NCBI RefSeq assembly: GCF_954871325.1
Contig: NC_088777.1
Location: 48,585,366-48,649,365 of the forward strand
From: Gordionus sp. m RMFG-2023
Lineage: Eukaryota > Nematomorpha > Gordioida > Chordodea > Parachordodidae
Reading direction: 5' to 3'
DNA length: 64,000 nucleotides
The notes beneath the pieces were generated by a model that had not been told where the DNA came from, did not search any database, and saw nothing but the letters and a program-made list of their open reading frames with translations. Positions within the stretch are counted from its first letter, which is position 1; each line of letters opens with the position of its first letter. Shown one piece after another: positions 57,701-59,144 of this stretch. A program made the position numbers and the translations under genes.

Positions 57701-59144
57701 TAATCATCTTTTTTAAATTTAATAAACCTGAAGGTGTTTTCGATATGAACTTCCCTTCGAGTGTTAGCGGTACCTGACTCCTGCCGACAACATTTTCAGA
57801 GTAAACCCTGAATGAATATTCTTGGCCTGGCGTCAATTTAGTCACGTCGAAGTTTAGACTATCTCCAGCGTTCCCTATATGGATCCATTTCTTCTTGTCA
57901 CTCTCGAACTTTTCGATGTAGTAATTTCTGAAATATATATTTTTTTGTTGAAATCTCTAATTAAAGCAACTACTTAAGGAGAACATTTTTAAAAAAAAAA
58001 ATTTGCTTGTGATCATAGATGATCACCTTAGAAAATTGTTTGCTGATAAGATTCAGCAGATAAAAACTTTTATAATATAAATTTAATTTGAAAAATTATA
58101 AACTATTTAAAAATCAGATTGCAGATCTTATATTGCTTGATAAGATTCAGCAATATAGTTTTAATTTAGTTTCGAGTTAGTTTACAATTATCATTTATTA
58201 TATTTATACTCTAAAATAAAAATTAATTTTTATAAGAGGTGAAATAAATTAAACAATTTTTGTTTCTTTTAAACAAGCTTGTTTTAGTATCAAACTATTC
58301 TTTCCATTATTTCTATATTTTTTTTATAGAAAGTTCAATATTTTAGAAACAGTTGTCACTATATTTTTTTTTGAAAGGAGAGTTTTAAATAAAAGTATAT
58401 AAGATTTCTTAGAGAGAAAAAAAAATAATCTATTGTGACTTCGAATATCATAGGAGTGATATTTTAAAAAAAGTCATGCTTATTTAAAAAATTGTGATTT
58501 CAATTCACATTTAATAACTCTTGAAAAATGAAAAATAATAATATGGCTATTATAGTGTCGTTAAAAAACTGGGTTATGCCAAAATGAAATTCGCACTCGA
58601 CTTTTAAAAGATCTATTCACTCCATTCCGAGCCACAAGAACCTATTCCCTAATTAATATCTAATTACAAAAATTTATAGCTTTAAAAAAAAAAGGAAAGT
58701 TAGCTTATGTTTTATAAATGCTATTTAACTTTACAAAAATGACACTATAGTTATACATTGAGACTCGTAAAGATTTTTTTTACTCTTAAGATATTAAGAT
58801 GCAAATTTCCTAAGTTATTTTCCTATTTATCGCTAACATATAAAACGTAAATAATTTTTAAGTGGAAATTAAGCTTTAAATATTATGATGATTAATGGAA
58901 AAATTGAGTATTTATGAAAGTATAATGCGTAATACGGTTAAAGAAATTGTTTATAATTGAGGTTTGTAAGTTAAAAATTTTATATGAATAATTGAATGAA
59001 GAAGTTGAACAAAACAAAGATAATATGAAGAAGTATACTTAATAGTAGATCGGCCATCATATTCGGGATATTCCCATTTTAGTGTACAACTAATTCCATT
59101 GGCATTTGAAATTTGAAGTGGTCCCTTTGGCGGGCCTGGTAAAT
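534..59144 (-). CDS. Giant Ig/FN3 muscle protein gene (twitchin/titin family), internal part
   Basis: Overall gene span; exons are listed separately as e1 (5') to e60 (3'). Phase n means n bases of a split codon are carried over from the upstream exon. All 60 exons join by GT-AG introns with matching phases into about 10.3 kb of open frame. Domains are FN3 (Trp in the first half, Tyr-x-Phe-Arg-Val and Asn-x-x-Gly near the end) and Ig (Gly-x-Pro-x-Pro-x-Val-x-Trp, then Asp-x-Gly-x-Tyr). In the 3' half they follow the Ig-FN3-FN3 order typical of twitchin, projectin and A-band titin, proteins that lie along thick filaments and control stiffness and relaxation in muscle. A PEVK-like exon and Lys/Glu/Pro linkers are present. 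No kinase domain, start or stop is visible, so both ends lie outside. Twitchin versus another titin-like paralogue cannot be decided here. Confidence 0.88.
729..1806. other. Intron between e59 and e60
   Basis: Contains a short (TA)n run near 739-770. A small plus-strand open frame at 1298-1525 has no recognisable product and I do not call it. Confidence 0.5.
1807..1993 (-). CDS. e59: end of one FN3 and first half of the next
   Basis: Phase 0 in, phase 1 out, 187 bases. It reads VKITANNNQGESLG and closes the FN3 of e57/e58. The next FN3 opens with LKAPPLNSPFGRPTVEDLGF, then LRLFWDPIQL. Confidence 0.84.
2197..2309 (-). CDS. e58: FN3, middle part
   Basis: Phase 1 in, phase 0 out, 113 bases. 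It reads YSLEFQDMRDDKWSKIPY, then YTITGLVEGQRYL, where the exon ends in the F strand. It fills the gap between e57 and e59 in phase. Confidence 0.83.
2310..3140. other. Intron between e57 and e58
   Basis: AT-rich with short (TA)n runs. I see no coding or repeated element. Confidence 0.5.
3141..3394 (-). CDS. e57: Ig second half plus FN3 first half
   Basis: Phase 2 in, phase 1 out, 254 bases. The acceptor ACCAG is preceded by a pyrimidine run. It reads AIFRIFSCKLEDDGNYECIF, then KPSAPVGPVILSEPTES and VTLSWRCPEFLGG. This Ig has the full Asp-x-Gly-x-Tyr-x-Cys motif. Confidence 0.88.
3643..4084 (-). CDS. e56: FN3 second half with basic insertion, plus Ig first half
   Basis: Phase 1 in, phase 2 out, 442 bases. 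It reads FRVERKYEKDDCWTILD, then a basic insertion of about 30 residues (RTRRGGIMRKSFRRRTPSFS), then CYRVSAVNRVGSGPMSLPSE to close the FN3. The Ig part ends in VLITWLKDNHPV, with the core Trp. Confidence 0.86.
4193..4379. mobile_element. Small hAT-type element with TAGGCCTA end
   Basis: The right end TAGGCCTA and its inner neighbour (AAAAACGAAT and ATTCG-rich sequence) match the ends of the 4.0-kb hAT at 59334-63368. The left end (TAGACCAC) is diverged and I see no clear 8-bp target duplication. It is probably a non-autonomous relative in the intron between e55 and e56. Confidence 0.5.
4548..4652 (-). CDS. e55: FN3, first half
   Basis: Phase 1 in, phase 1 out. It reads FPDAPSSPILIGQG, then IKIAWKPPLFDGRSPII. 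Confidence 0.86.
4749..4942 (-). CDS. e54: FN3, second half
   Basis: Phase 2 in, phase 1 out. It reads NYVIEIRENGKINWCAVA, then DTEFQFRIFAENIYGLSMP. Confidence 0.88.
4943..6214. other. Intron between e53 and e54
   Basis: AT-rich; its only recognisable content is the hAT-type remnant at about 5577-5765. The small open frame at 5153-5344 is not supported as a gene. Confidence 0.5.
5577..5765. mobile_element. Truncated copy of the TAGTGTT hAT-type MITE family
   Basis: The left end (TTGTTAAACGGTTTGATTTG) matches the element at 26474-26655 and the middle part aligns, but the right terminal repeat is missing. Confidence 0.55.
6215..6320 (-). CDS. e53: FN3, first half
   Basis: Phase 1 in, phase 2 out. 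It reads PPSPVIEPIVIDEITIDS, then RLSWTPPECNGGSDI; same length and phases as the FN3 first-half exons of the cassettes. Confidence 0.87.
6463..6635 (-). CDS. e52: Ig, second half
   Basis: Phase 2 in, phase 1 out. It reads IVNGILIAPSSNNLWVC, IIFLIPRITKEFSGHHSI and TEFGVENLEFFVHIY: Ig strands D-G, with the F-strand Tyr-x-Cys region diverged. Confidence 0.82.
6891..6993 (-). CDS. e51: Ig, first half
   Basis: Phase 1 in, phase 2 out. It reads RIPSKFRVREYESLEAIF, then GFIVREVE; the split codon with e52 makes the core Trp. Confidence 0.8.
6994..7521. other. Intron between e50 and e51
   Basis: AT-rich with a (TA)n run near 7035. I see nothing else in it. Confidence 0.5.
7522..7659 (-). CDS. e50: FN3, last part
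   Basis: Phase 1 in, phase 1 out. It reads VTDIIEGQDYSFRVRSITLY, then GSSMPTIPTNT, and completes e49. Confidence 0.86.
7820..7981 (-). CDS. e49: FN3, first part
   Basis: Phase 1 in, phase 1 out. It reads LSPPMNLRIERIFNQDL, QLVWDASPDEFTEQF and GYIVEMSLDNYEWLC. Confidence 0.85.
8188..8477 (-). CDS. e48: Tyr/Asp/Arg-rich spacer between FN3 domains
   Basis: Phase 2 in, phase 1 out, 290 bases (about 97 residues). It has no Ig or FN3 signature. It is rich in Asp, Tyr and Arg (YYRHDYGDSDYPLSY, DDLNLDFDDVGRYF, DEEDDQVMVMRRRPMRM) and looks disordered. The donor at GTATTA matches e49 in phase. Inverted, broken copies of its 3' part and of the following intron occur at 18.6, 19.9 and 21.9 kb. Confidence 0.75.
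8684..9120. repeat. (TTTTA)n microsatellite
   Basis: About 435 bases of the pentamer TTTTA with one 4-base unit near 8790. It lies in the intron between e47 and e48. It creates long spurious open frames of repeating Ile-Leu-Phe-Tyr-Phe. Confidence 0.97.
9601..9841 (-). CDS. e47: FN3, second half
   Basis: Phase 1 in, phase 2 out. It reads YLVEYRNRDRAELYDDD, GGWIECGKL and YSFRVRAFNDYGYSLPLE, and completes the FN3 of e46 with a longer charged C'-E loop than usual. Confidence 0.87.
9955..10303 (-). CDS. e46: Ig second half plus FN3 first half
   Basis: Phase 0 in, phase 1 out, 349 bases. The start VDFFRNGLPLPF has Phe where the Ig core Trp is expected. Then come IDFQGKYMMIAKNLYG, the FN3 start KPDKPMGPLIIEDIG, and ATISWKRPPTYIGDD. 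It ends in an acidic Asp/Tyr/Arg stretch inserted into the FN3. Confidence 0.86.
10304..11075. other. Intron between e45 and e46
   Basis: AT-rich. GTTAAC-containing short repeats recur at 10368-10430 and 10650-10680; they may be remnants of a small element. No coding content seen. Confidence 0.45.
11076..11318 (-). CDS. e45: FN3 second half plus Ig first half
   Basis: Phase 0 in and out, 243 bases. The first part reads DRQIKPDRSYEYRVIPFMES and closes an FN3. The second part reads FRVKPRILIEQSPINES, then VIPIVGVPRPK and opens an Ig. There is no intron at this domain boundary, unlike in the cassettes. Confidence 0.86.
11319..11950. other. Intron between e44 and e45
   Basis: AT-rich. I see no gene or repeat. 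Confidence 0.5.
11951..12126 (-). CDS. e44: FN3, first half
   Basis: Phase 1 in, phase 0 out. It reads PPPPLLMEVPYVYTSG, IEVRWNSPIDLGLPY and YNIERRDDEYPDWKRI. This is the second FN3 after the e40/e41 Ig. Confidence 0.87.
12293..12455 (-). CDS. e43: FN3, second half
   Basis: Phase 0 in, phase 1 out. It reads DWEPLNLYPIQDNYFPI, then DEFQFRMIPANISGRGFPS, an FN3 F-G region. It lies just outside the palindrome and is present only once. Confidence 0.8.
12595..12699 (-). pseudogene. e42: FN3 first half, gene-sense copy damaged
   Basis: It matches the intact inverted exon at 13638-13780 but lacks 38 bases near its 5' end, so the original acceptor leads to a stop within a few codons. The core Trp codon is changed to Arg (LKRDHLAP). 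A CAG at 12693-12695 could act as a new acceptor and give a 98-base exon (12595-12692) in the correct phase, without the first strand of the domain. The 3' half is well kept (SMPPLDYYVERRRRGE), and the donor GTTTGC joins e43. Confidence 0.7.
12819..12920 (-). CDS. e41: Ig, second half (left palindrome arm)
   Basis: Phase 1 in, phase 1 out, 102 bases. It reads RFILESFDTFVRMRMVPPGF, then FFCRRLRK: a diverged Ig strand E-F region with Cys. The acceptor is CTTCAG and the donor GTACTT. An inverted copy lies at 13417-13518. The Ig match is weaker than elsewhere; phase agreement with e40 and with the FN3 that follows supports it. Confidence 0.6.
13417..13518 (+). pseudogene. Inverted copy of e41 (Ig second half)
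   Basis: The same 102-base exon as e41 with the same splice motifs, but on the plus strand, so it cannot be spliced into the gene as assembled. It differs by few residues (RLILES for RFILES). Confidence 0.7.
13638..13780 (+). pseudogene. Inverted but intact copy of e42 (FN3 first half)
   Basis: 143 bases, phase 1 to phase 0, with TTAG acceptor and GTTTGC donor. It reads LPGAPSVFVDRISPDKIHLK, then WDHLAPLEREYSM. The full first strand and core Trp are present, unlike the gene-sense copy e42. If turned round it would fit exactly between e41 and e43. Confidence 0.8.
13983..16292. mobile_element. Foldback element with about 650-bp terminal inverted repeats
   Basis: The ends read TCCATATCAAATCAAC inward, and the inverted similarity extends to about 14650 on the left and 15640 on the right. 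The central 1 kb has no recognisable transposase. No target-site duplication could be fixed. The family is unknown to me. Confidence 0.75.
16319..16452. repeat. Two tandem copies of a 68-base unit
   Basis: Two adjacent copies of a unit that contains GAAAATGTATTTAAATTTTT and ends in TTTTTAGAT. Confidence 0.7.
16560..17295. mobile_element. Possible MITE with about 55-bp inverted repeats
   Basis: The left repeat (GTGTTTAACGAAATTATAAT) at 16560-16614 is the reverse complement of 17241-17295. The interior has no coding content. No target-site duplication was identified. Confidence 0.5.
18254..18379 (-). CDS. e40d: Ig first half, intact copy nearest e41
   Basis: 126 bases, phase 1 in and out. The donor (GAAG, then GTTACA) faces e41; joining gives KEDRFILE across the junction, a sensible Ig C-to-E connection. 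Confidence 0.75.
18594..18926 (+). pseudogene. Inverted e48 fragment, copy 1
   Basis: Reverse complement of about 8048-8378: the 3' part of e48, its donor and the start of the next intron. Stop codons interrupt the frame. The intron portion shows that DNA, not spliced RNA, was copied. Confidence 0.85.
18931..19130 (+). mobile_element. LINE fragment in repeat unit 1
   Basis: It matches 46765-46950 of the full LINE: the end of the reverse transcriptase and part of a Cys-rich finger. The frame is broken. Confidence 0.75.
19572..19697 (-). CDS. e40c: Ig first half, intact copy
   Basis: 126 bases with the same protein and splice sites as e40b and e40d. If several copies were spliced together, half-Ig modules would be stacked without partners, so only one is likely used per transcript. 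Confidence 0.7.
19918..20250 (+). pseudogene. Inverted e48 fragment, copy 2
   Basis: As copy 1, and closer to the e48 original (YGDSDYPLSYRQRLPG kept), with a stop where e48 has Tyr after FRKD. Confidence 0.85.
20255..21060 (+). mobile_element. LINE fragment in repeat unit 2
   Basis: The 3' third of the LINE family seen at 44727-47687. A short open piece (20351-20533) encodes a Cys/His finger (CPCGVCGKKVARNSIHC, then CQKWVHKRC). This is followed by pieces like FCYLGDMLNADGG and the tail domain (GSRPRG). Several frameshifts and stops are present. Confidence 0.8.
21585..21710 (-). CDS. e40b: Ig first half, intact copy
   Basis: 126 bases, phase 1 in and out. It reads VPYRGPPLQPTAETKDRARQ, then LGLPIYGSPQPSVDWYKE. 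The protein is the same as in e40c and e40d; I noticed one silent base change. Each copy would join e39 and e41 in phase. Confidence 0.7.
21928..22260 (+). pseudogene. Inverted e48 fragment, copy 3
   Basis: As copies 1 and 2, with the same early stop, so the three spread together as part of the repeat unit. Confidence 0.85.
22268..23075 (+). mobile_element. LINE fragment in repeat unit 3
   Basis: The same fragment as in unit 2. The tail NRLRWFGHVERMSKDDWVKR is open at 22886-23071, but the element is dead. Confidence 0.8.
23620..23745 (-). CDS. e40a: Ig first half, divergent fourth copy
   Basis: 126 bases, phase 1 in and out, open frame, with both splice sites kept. It differs from the other three copies by many amino-acid changes, including the invariant Ig Trp to Arg (SVDRYKE) and Gly to Asp (IYDSP). 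It may be decaying or diversified. In gene order it is the first copy met after e39. Confidence 0.5.
23746..24531. other. Intron between e39 and the e40 array
   Basis: The first part (to about 23970) is the broken-off end of the fourth repeat unit. The rest is AT-rich sequence with nothing recognisable. Confidence 0.5.
24532..24642 (-). CDS. e39: FN3, last part
   Basis: Phase 1 in, phase 1 out. It reads PDLKPGKTYKFRVKAENYFG, then GEPLESEPF. It ends with a G that joins any of the four e40 copies to give Gly. Confidence 0.87.
24643..25351. other. Intron between e38 and e39
   Basis: Somewhat less AT-rich around 24735-24850 and 25010-25140, but no open frame or known element is recognised. Confidence 0.45.
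25352..25432 (-). CDS. e38: FN3, middle part
   Basis: Phase 1 in, phase 1 out, 81 bases. It reads YYVEMMDMDDKKWLAVGKP. The acceptor is TTTTAG and the donor GTTTGA. Confidence 0.84.
25547..26011. mobile_element. Small DNA transposon (MITE) with TTGGTCGG ends
   Basis: Terminal inverted repeats TTGGTCGGTAAATAGTA at both ends of a 465-bp GC-richer block in the intron between e37 and e38. No convincing target duplication and no coding capacity. Confidence 0.65.
26129..26239 (-). CDS. e37: FN3, first part
   Basis: Phase 1 in, phase 1 out. It reads KPGPPRGPLQFSDITADSL, then LGWKPPLNYG. This FN3 is spread over three exons (e37-e39). Confidence 0.87.
26474..26655. mobile_element. hAT-type MITE with 8-bp target duplication GTTATTAT
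   Basis: 182 bp. It starts TAGTGTTAAACGGTTCG and ends CCGTTTAACAACACTA (inverted). It is flanked by perfect GTTATTAT at 26466-26473 and 26656-26663. The 8-bp duplication points to the hAT superfamily. Confidence 0.88.
27240..27570. repeat. GGCCCGG-motif block
   Basis: GC-rich islands (GACCCGGCCCGGTC, ACCAGGCCCGG, GGCCGGCCCGGG) in AT-rich intron. Related islands lie at 55255-55310 and 56334-56400. They are probably remnants of an unnamed dispersed repeat. Confidence 0.4.
27716..27909. mobile_element. hAT-type MITE with 8-bp target duplication GTGGGAGG
   Basis: Same family as 26474-26655. Perfect GTGGGAGG copies at 27708-27715 and 27910-27917 fix both ends. The termini have diverged (TAGTGATGTT and AACATTTA). 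Confidence 0.88.
28546..28850. mobile_element. Small foldback element with about 95-bp inverted repeats
   Basis: The left arm contains TCTAAATCGCTAAAAC and GCTAAAAATTGGGAAC; the right arm is its reverse complement. It lies between e36 and e37, close to e36. Confidence 0.65.
28893..29022 (-). CDS. e36: Ig, second half
   Basis: Phase 0 in, phase 1 out. It reads GITRVIIAKALMPLTGIYKI, then ANEAGKDEVEIKFFV: strands E-G. Tyr is kept and Cys is replaced by Ile. Confidence 0.86.
29023..29791. other. Intron between e35 and e36
   Basis: AT-rich. I see no gene or repeat. Confidence 0.5.
29792..29949 (-). CDS. e35: Ig, first half
   Basis: Phase 1 in, phase 0 out. It reads KPRFLLDKFPGKVFKIKPGE, then GSPSPSVEWKKNGEII: strands A-C of an Ig with the core Trp. 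Confidence 0.89.
30068..30197 (-). CDS. e34: FN3, second half
   Basis: Phase 0 in, phase 1 out. It contains NGEYKYRLSAVNDIGISEPG, a textbook FN3 F-G region completing e33. Confidence 0.89.
30198..30983. other. Intron between e33 and e34
   Basis: AT-rich. I see no gene or repeat. Confidence 0.5.
30984..31156 (-). CDS. e33: FN3, first half
   Basis: Phase 1 in, phase 0 out. It reads PSLPGKPELKDKDEDF, IEIVWTPPLDDGGKPI and EYLVERQDTKTNKWAQ. It is the second FN3 after the Ig of cassette E, giving Ig-FN3-FN3. Confidence 0.88.
31595..31791 (-). CDS. e32: cassette E, FN3 second half
   Basis: Phase 2 in, phase 1 out, 197 bases. It is the most divergent copy of this exon (DKPKWEMVNN, LKEKLTYQFRVK, ALEMVHPVTIQAKL). 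Confidence 0.88.
32793..32898 (-). CDS. e31: cassette E, FN3 first half
   Basis: Phase 1 in (Asp instead of the Gly of other copies), phase 2 out, 106 bases; KPSPPREPFEV, then LTWKEPEDDGGSKI. Confidence 0.87.
33458..33625 (-). CDS. e30: cassette E, Ig second half
   Basis: Phase 1 in, phase 1 out, 168 bases. It contains SADIDSRFIVEV and GDEGEFSLDVTNIAG. Confidence 0.87.
33925..34059 (-). CDS. e29: cassette E, Ig first half
   Basis: Phase 1 in, phase 1 out, 135 bases. It reads EIKGVKPILDTTKIKDQ, then EPQPDVQWKTQ. The acceptor is TTTAAAG. Confidence 0.86.
34111..36417 (-). mobile_element. RTE-like LINE, 5'-truncated and broken
   Basis: Minus strand, about 2.3 kb, in the intron between e28 and e29. 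From its 5' side: the C-terminal part of an endonuclease (TRKTRIDYMLISSRRLKDV, then GEDIAAQHKLLV), a disrupted middle, a reverse transcriptase piece at 34555-35115 (GVHQGSALSPLLFITIID, FADDIVILTESKDE), and a tail (NRLRWYGHTMRRPMNY). The style of the HQGSALSP block fits RTE-type LINEs. The intron of cassette C-D lacks it, so it inserted after duplication. The target duplication is unclear. Confidence 0.82.
36517..36606 (-). CDS. e28: cassette D, Lys/Glu/Pro linker
   Basis: Phase 1 in, phase 1 out, 90 bases; EKKEELEEPTEKAKKP. The next intron contains the RTE-like LINE. Confidence 0.82.
37240..37436 (-). CDS. e27: cassette D, FN3 second half
   Basis: Phase 2 in, phase 1 out, 197 bases. Its main stretch (EKKEVGKPSWELVNN to ALEMKHPVTIQAKM) is the same as in e12. 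Confidence 0.9.
37536..37641 (-). CDS. e26: cassette D, FN3 first half
   Basis: Phase 1 in, phase 2 out, 106 bases, homologous to e11. Confidence 0.88.
38189..38356 (-). CDS. e25: cassette D, Ig second half
   Basis: Phase 1 in, phase 1 out, 168 bases, homologous to e10. It has SLAVSNIAGEDETS where E has SLDVTNIAGKDETS. Confidence 0.87.
38648..38785 (-). CDS. e24: cassette D, Ig first half
   Basis: Phase 1 in, phase 1 out, 138 bases, homologous to e9; VPQPDVQW around the core Trp. Confidence 0.87.
38937..39026 (-). CDS. e23: cassette C, Lys/Glu/Pro linker
   Basis: Phase 1 in, phase 1 out, 90 bases; ELAEPTEKAKKP instead of ELEEPTEKAKKP. It lies downstream of the LTR insertion. Confidence 0.82.
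39370..40758. mobile_element. Terminal-repeat LTR element without coding capacity (TRIM-like)
   Basis: Direct repeats of about 260-290 bp at 39370-39663 and 40503-40758, each starting TGTTGTAATATT and ending in CA. A purine run (AAGTGGAAGGG) sits just before the second repeat like a polypurine tract. The target duplication ATTTC is at 39365-39369 and 40759-40763; the same intron in cassettes A and D shows the empty site. The 0.84-kb interior has no gag or pol frame. The repeats have diverged, so the insertion is not recent. Confidence 0.82.
41172..41368 (-). CDS. e22: cassette C, FN3 second half
   Basis: Phase 2 in, phase 1 out, 197 bases. It differs from e12 at few positions (NNIVPSTEY instead of NNMVPSTEC). 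Confidence 0.89.
41466..41571 (-). CDS. e21: cassette C, FN3 first half
   Basis: Phase 1 in, phase 2 out, 106 bases, homologous to e11 with the core Trp kept. Confidence 0.88.
42156..42323 (-). CDS. e20: cassette C, Ig second half
   Basis: Phase 1 in, phase 1 out, 168 bases, homologous to e10. It ends in Lys-Val-Val before the donor GTACGA. Confidence 0.87.
42573..42710 (-). CDS. e19: cassette C, Ig first half
   Basis: Phase 1 in, phase 1 out, 138 bases, homologous to e9. The sense near the core is EPQPDVHW. Confidence 0.87.
42866..42955 (-). CDS. e18: cassette B, Lys/Glu/Pro linker
   Basis: Phase 1 in, phase 1 out, 90 bases. It reads KVKEPSKKPEATVEKTEE, then EEPTEKAKKP. Confidence 0.82.
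43512..43708 (-). CDS. e17: cassette B, FN3 second half
   Basis: Phase 2 in, phase 1 out, 197 bases. It is the same as e12 except for single changes such as VDKPSW for VGKPSW. Confidence 0.9.
43808..43913 (-). CDS. e16: cassette B, FN3 first half
   Basis: Phase 1 in, phase 2 out, 106 bases, homologous to e11 (PSPPREPFEVKEATDNTL, then LTWKEPEDDGGSKI). Confidence 0.88.
44491..44658 (-). CDS. e15: cassette B, Ig second half
   Basis: Phase 1 in, phase 1 out, 168 bases, homologous to e10 (SRFIVEVKPNFTQLTLK, then RGDEGEFSL). It lies on the far side of the LINE from e14; splicing across about 3.2 kb restores the Ig. Confidence 0.87.
44861..45416 (+). pseudogene. Endonuclease part of the LINE
   Basis: Two overlapping open pieces in different frames (GKAGVGVLVAEKLVDKVIEV, then EGVRILDFCDAMDMSVYN and YKSGYTKSAVDYLLLRRCD). 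They match the AP-endonuclease domain that nicks target DNA, but are split by frameshifts. Confidence 0.8.
46160..46810 (+). pseudogene. Reverse transcriptase part of the LINE
   Basis: 216-residue open piece: IPEDWRRSIIIPVYKGKGDP, then YYAFVDLEKAFDRVPREV, GLHQGSVLSPLLFILVMDVV and the catalytic YADDLVLM box. The downstream frame is broken after DKIN. It copies LINE RNA at nicked target DNA; here it is a dead copy. Confidence 0.88.
47083..47430 (+). pseudogene. C-terminal part of the LINE ORF2
   Basis: FCYLGDMINAGGGVDSAFVA, then YGNETWAMKATCEAKLKRTE and MRMIRWMCGVSLRERKT. This domain follows the reverse transcriptase in many invertebrate LINEs. Confidence 0.8.
47908..48045 (-). CDS. e14: cassette B, Ig first half
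   Basis: Phase 1 in, phase 1 out. Same as e9, with DKIKG instead of EEIKG near the start. The core Trp is kept. The following intron holds the LINE. Confidence 0.87.
48195..48284 (-). CDS. e13: cassette A, Lys/Glu/Pro linker
   Basis: Phase 1 in, phase 1 out, 90 bases. It reads KVKEPSKKPEAAVEK, then EELEEPTEKAKKP, and joins the FN3 of A to the Ig of B. Confidence 0.82.
49096..49292 (-). CDS. e12: cassette A, FN3 second half
   Basis: Phase 2 in, phase 1 out. It reads NYILEKKEVGKPSWELVNN, then YQFRVKAENKYGISEALEM. This is the best-preserved exon of the array, with long stretches identical in A-D. Confidence 0.9.
49389..49494 (-). CDS. e11: cassette A, FN3 first half
   Basis: Phase 1 in, phase 2 out. 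It reads KPSPPREPFEVKEAIDNTL, then LTWKEPEDDGGSKI. The donor GTTTAA follows the AC of a Thr codon. Confidence 0.87.
50179..50346 (-). CDS. e10: cassette A, Ig second half
   Basis: Phase 1 in, phase 1 out. It reads KIISADFDSRFIVEV, then LKDVKRGDEGEISLTVTNIA. The Asp-x-Gly turn is present, but the usual F-strand Tyr-x-Cys is replaced by non-Cys residues, as in many titin-family Ig domains. Confidence 0.87.
50773..50910 (-). CDS. e9: cassette A, Ig first half
   Basis: Phase 1 in, phase 1 out. It reads EEIKGVKPLLDTTKIKDQ, then LKIAVPFKAEPQPDVQW: the A-to-C strands of an Ig with the core Trp. The last codon is split before the donor GTTAAA. Confidence 0.87.
51024..51168. mobile_element. hAT-type MITE with 8-bp target duplication ATATTAAG
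   Basis: 145 bp. Ends CAGAGTTGTTA and TAACAACTCTG; perfect ATATTAAG at 51016-51023 and 51169-51176. The interior repeats GTATCTAGATA-like motifs. It lies between e8 and e9. Confidence 0.88.
51335..51430 (-). CDS. e8: Lys/Glu/Pro linker exon
   Basis: Phase 1 in, phase 1 out, 96 bases. It reads IAKIEPSKKPEAATEK, then EEPTEKAKKP, and is the same linker family as e7 and the cassette linkers. It precedes the first Ig of cassette A. Confidence 0.75.
51753..51851 (-). CDS. e7: Lys/Glu/Pro linker exon
   Basis: Phase 1 in, phase 1 out, 99 bases. It reads KVKEVEPSKKPEAAIEK, then EEPTEKVKKA. It is clearly homologous to the linker exon that ends each downstream cassette, but has no Ig or FN3 exon of its own between it and e8. 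The acceptor is TTTGAAG; the donor is GTAGCC. Confidence 0.75.
51852..53872. other. Intron between e6 and e7
   Basis: Contains the TA-flanked element at 52702-53646 and otherwise AT-rich sequence without recognisable genes. Confidence 0.55.
52702..53646. mobile_element. DNA transposon remnant with GGGGAGACCGGGG ends
   Basis: Inverted ends GGGGAGACCGGGG and CCCCGGTCTCCTC, each flanked by TA, span 945 bp. The interior repeats GTTGGGACA / TGTCCCAAC near both ends. The TA flanks fit a Tc1/mariner-like insertion. No transposase is recognisable. Confidence 0.7.
53873..55013 (-). CDS. e6: FN3 second half plus PEVK-like Lys/Glu/Pro-rich segment
   Basis: The largest exon (1,141 bases; phase 0 in, phase 1 out). 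About the first 60 residues finish the FN3 of e5 (DKDWHKLKDI, then DTPYLFRIRAYNVVGVGD). The remaining 310 or so residues are almost only Lys, Glu, Pro, Val and Ala. They contain loose repeats of about 35-45 residues built on EKPEKVEKLPEEEAAK and KPGKMKEEKEK. Such segments in titin-like proteins are disordered elastic springs. The frame is open past the donor (GTATTT), but phase matching with e7 supports the splice. Antisense open frames here are a by-product of the biased composition. Confidence 0.85.
55014..56112. other. Intron between e5 and e6
   Basis: AT-rich, with one GC-rich island at 55255-55310 (GGGCCGGGCC) related to the 27.3-kb block. No gene seen. Confidence 0.5.
56113..56240 (-). 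CDS. e5: FN3, first half
   Basis: Phase 1 in, phase 0 out. It reads KPGKPLRPVATKEG, AKLEWKIVKDDG and ITGYIIE, followed by the donor GTAAGA. Its second half is the start of the PEVK-bearing exon e6. Confidence 0.85.
56453..56606 (-). CDS. e4: FN3, second half
   Basis: Phase 0 in, phase 1 out. It contains MAYQYRIYAVNKVGPSQASP, the FN3 F-G signature, and completes e3. The donor is GTATCT after a single G carried into e5. Confidence 0.86.
56912..57063 (-). CDS. e3: FN3, first half
   Basis: Phase 1 in, phase 0 out. It reads IPSAPEKPHKTSSSPYYIEI, then AWEQGKQ and GYLIERKEKSSLVWEK. The core Trp and the C-strand GYLIERK are present. The donor follows a Lys codon (AAG, then GTTTTT). Confidence 0.85.
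57064..57727. other. Intron between e2 and e3
   Basis: AT-rich; nothing recognised. Confidence 0.5.
57728..57927 (-). CDS. e2: FN3, second half
   Basis: Phase 2 in, phase 1 out. It completes the FN3 begun in e1: NYYIEKFESDKKKW, then LTPGQEYSFRVYSENVVG, the canonical E-F-G strand signature. The split codon with e1 gives Lys, and the G at the end joins e3 to give Asp. Confidence 0.87.
57928..59038. other. Intron between e1 and e2
   Basis: AT-rich; nothing recognised. Confidence 0.5.
59039..59144 (-). CDS. e1: FN3, first half
   Basis: Phase 1 in, phase 2 out. It starts after TTAG and reads LPGPPKGPLQISNANG, then CTLKWEYPEYDG. PGPP-x-GP is the usual FN3 entry in twitchin-like proteins and Trp is the core B-strand residue. 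The donor is GTATAC. This is the most upstream exon I can support; further 5' exons lie beyond the hAT element or outside the window. Confidence 0.85.
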
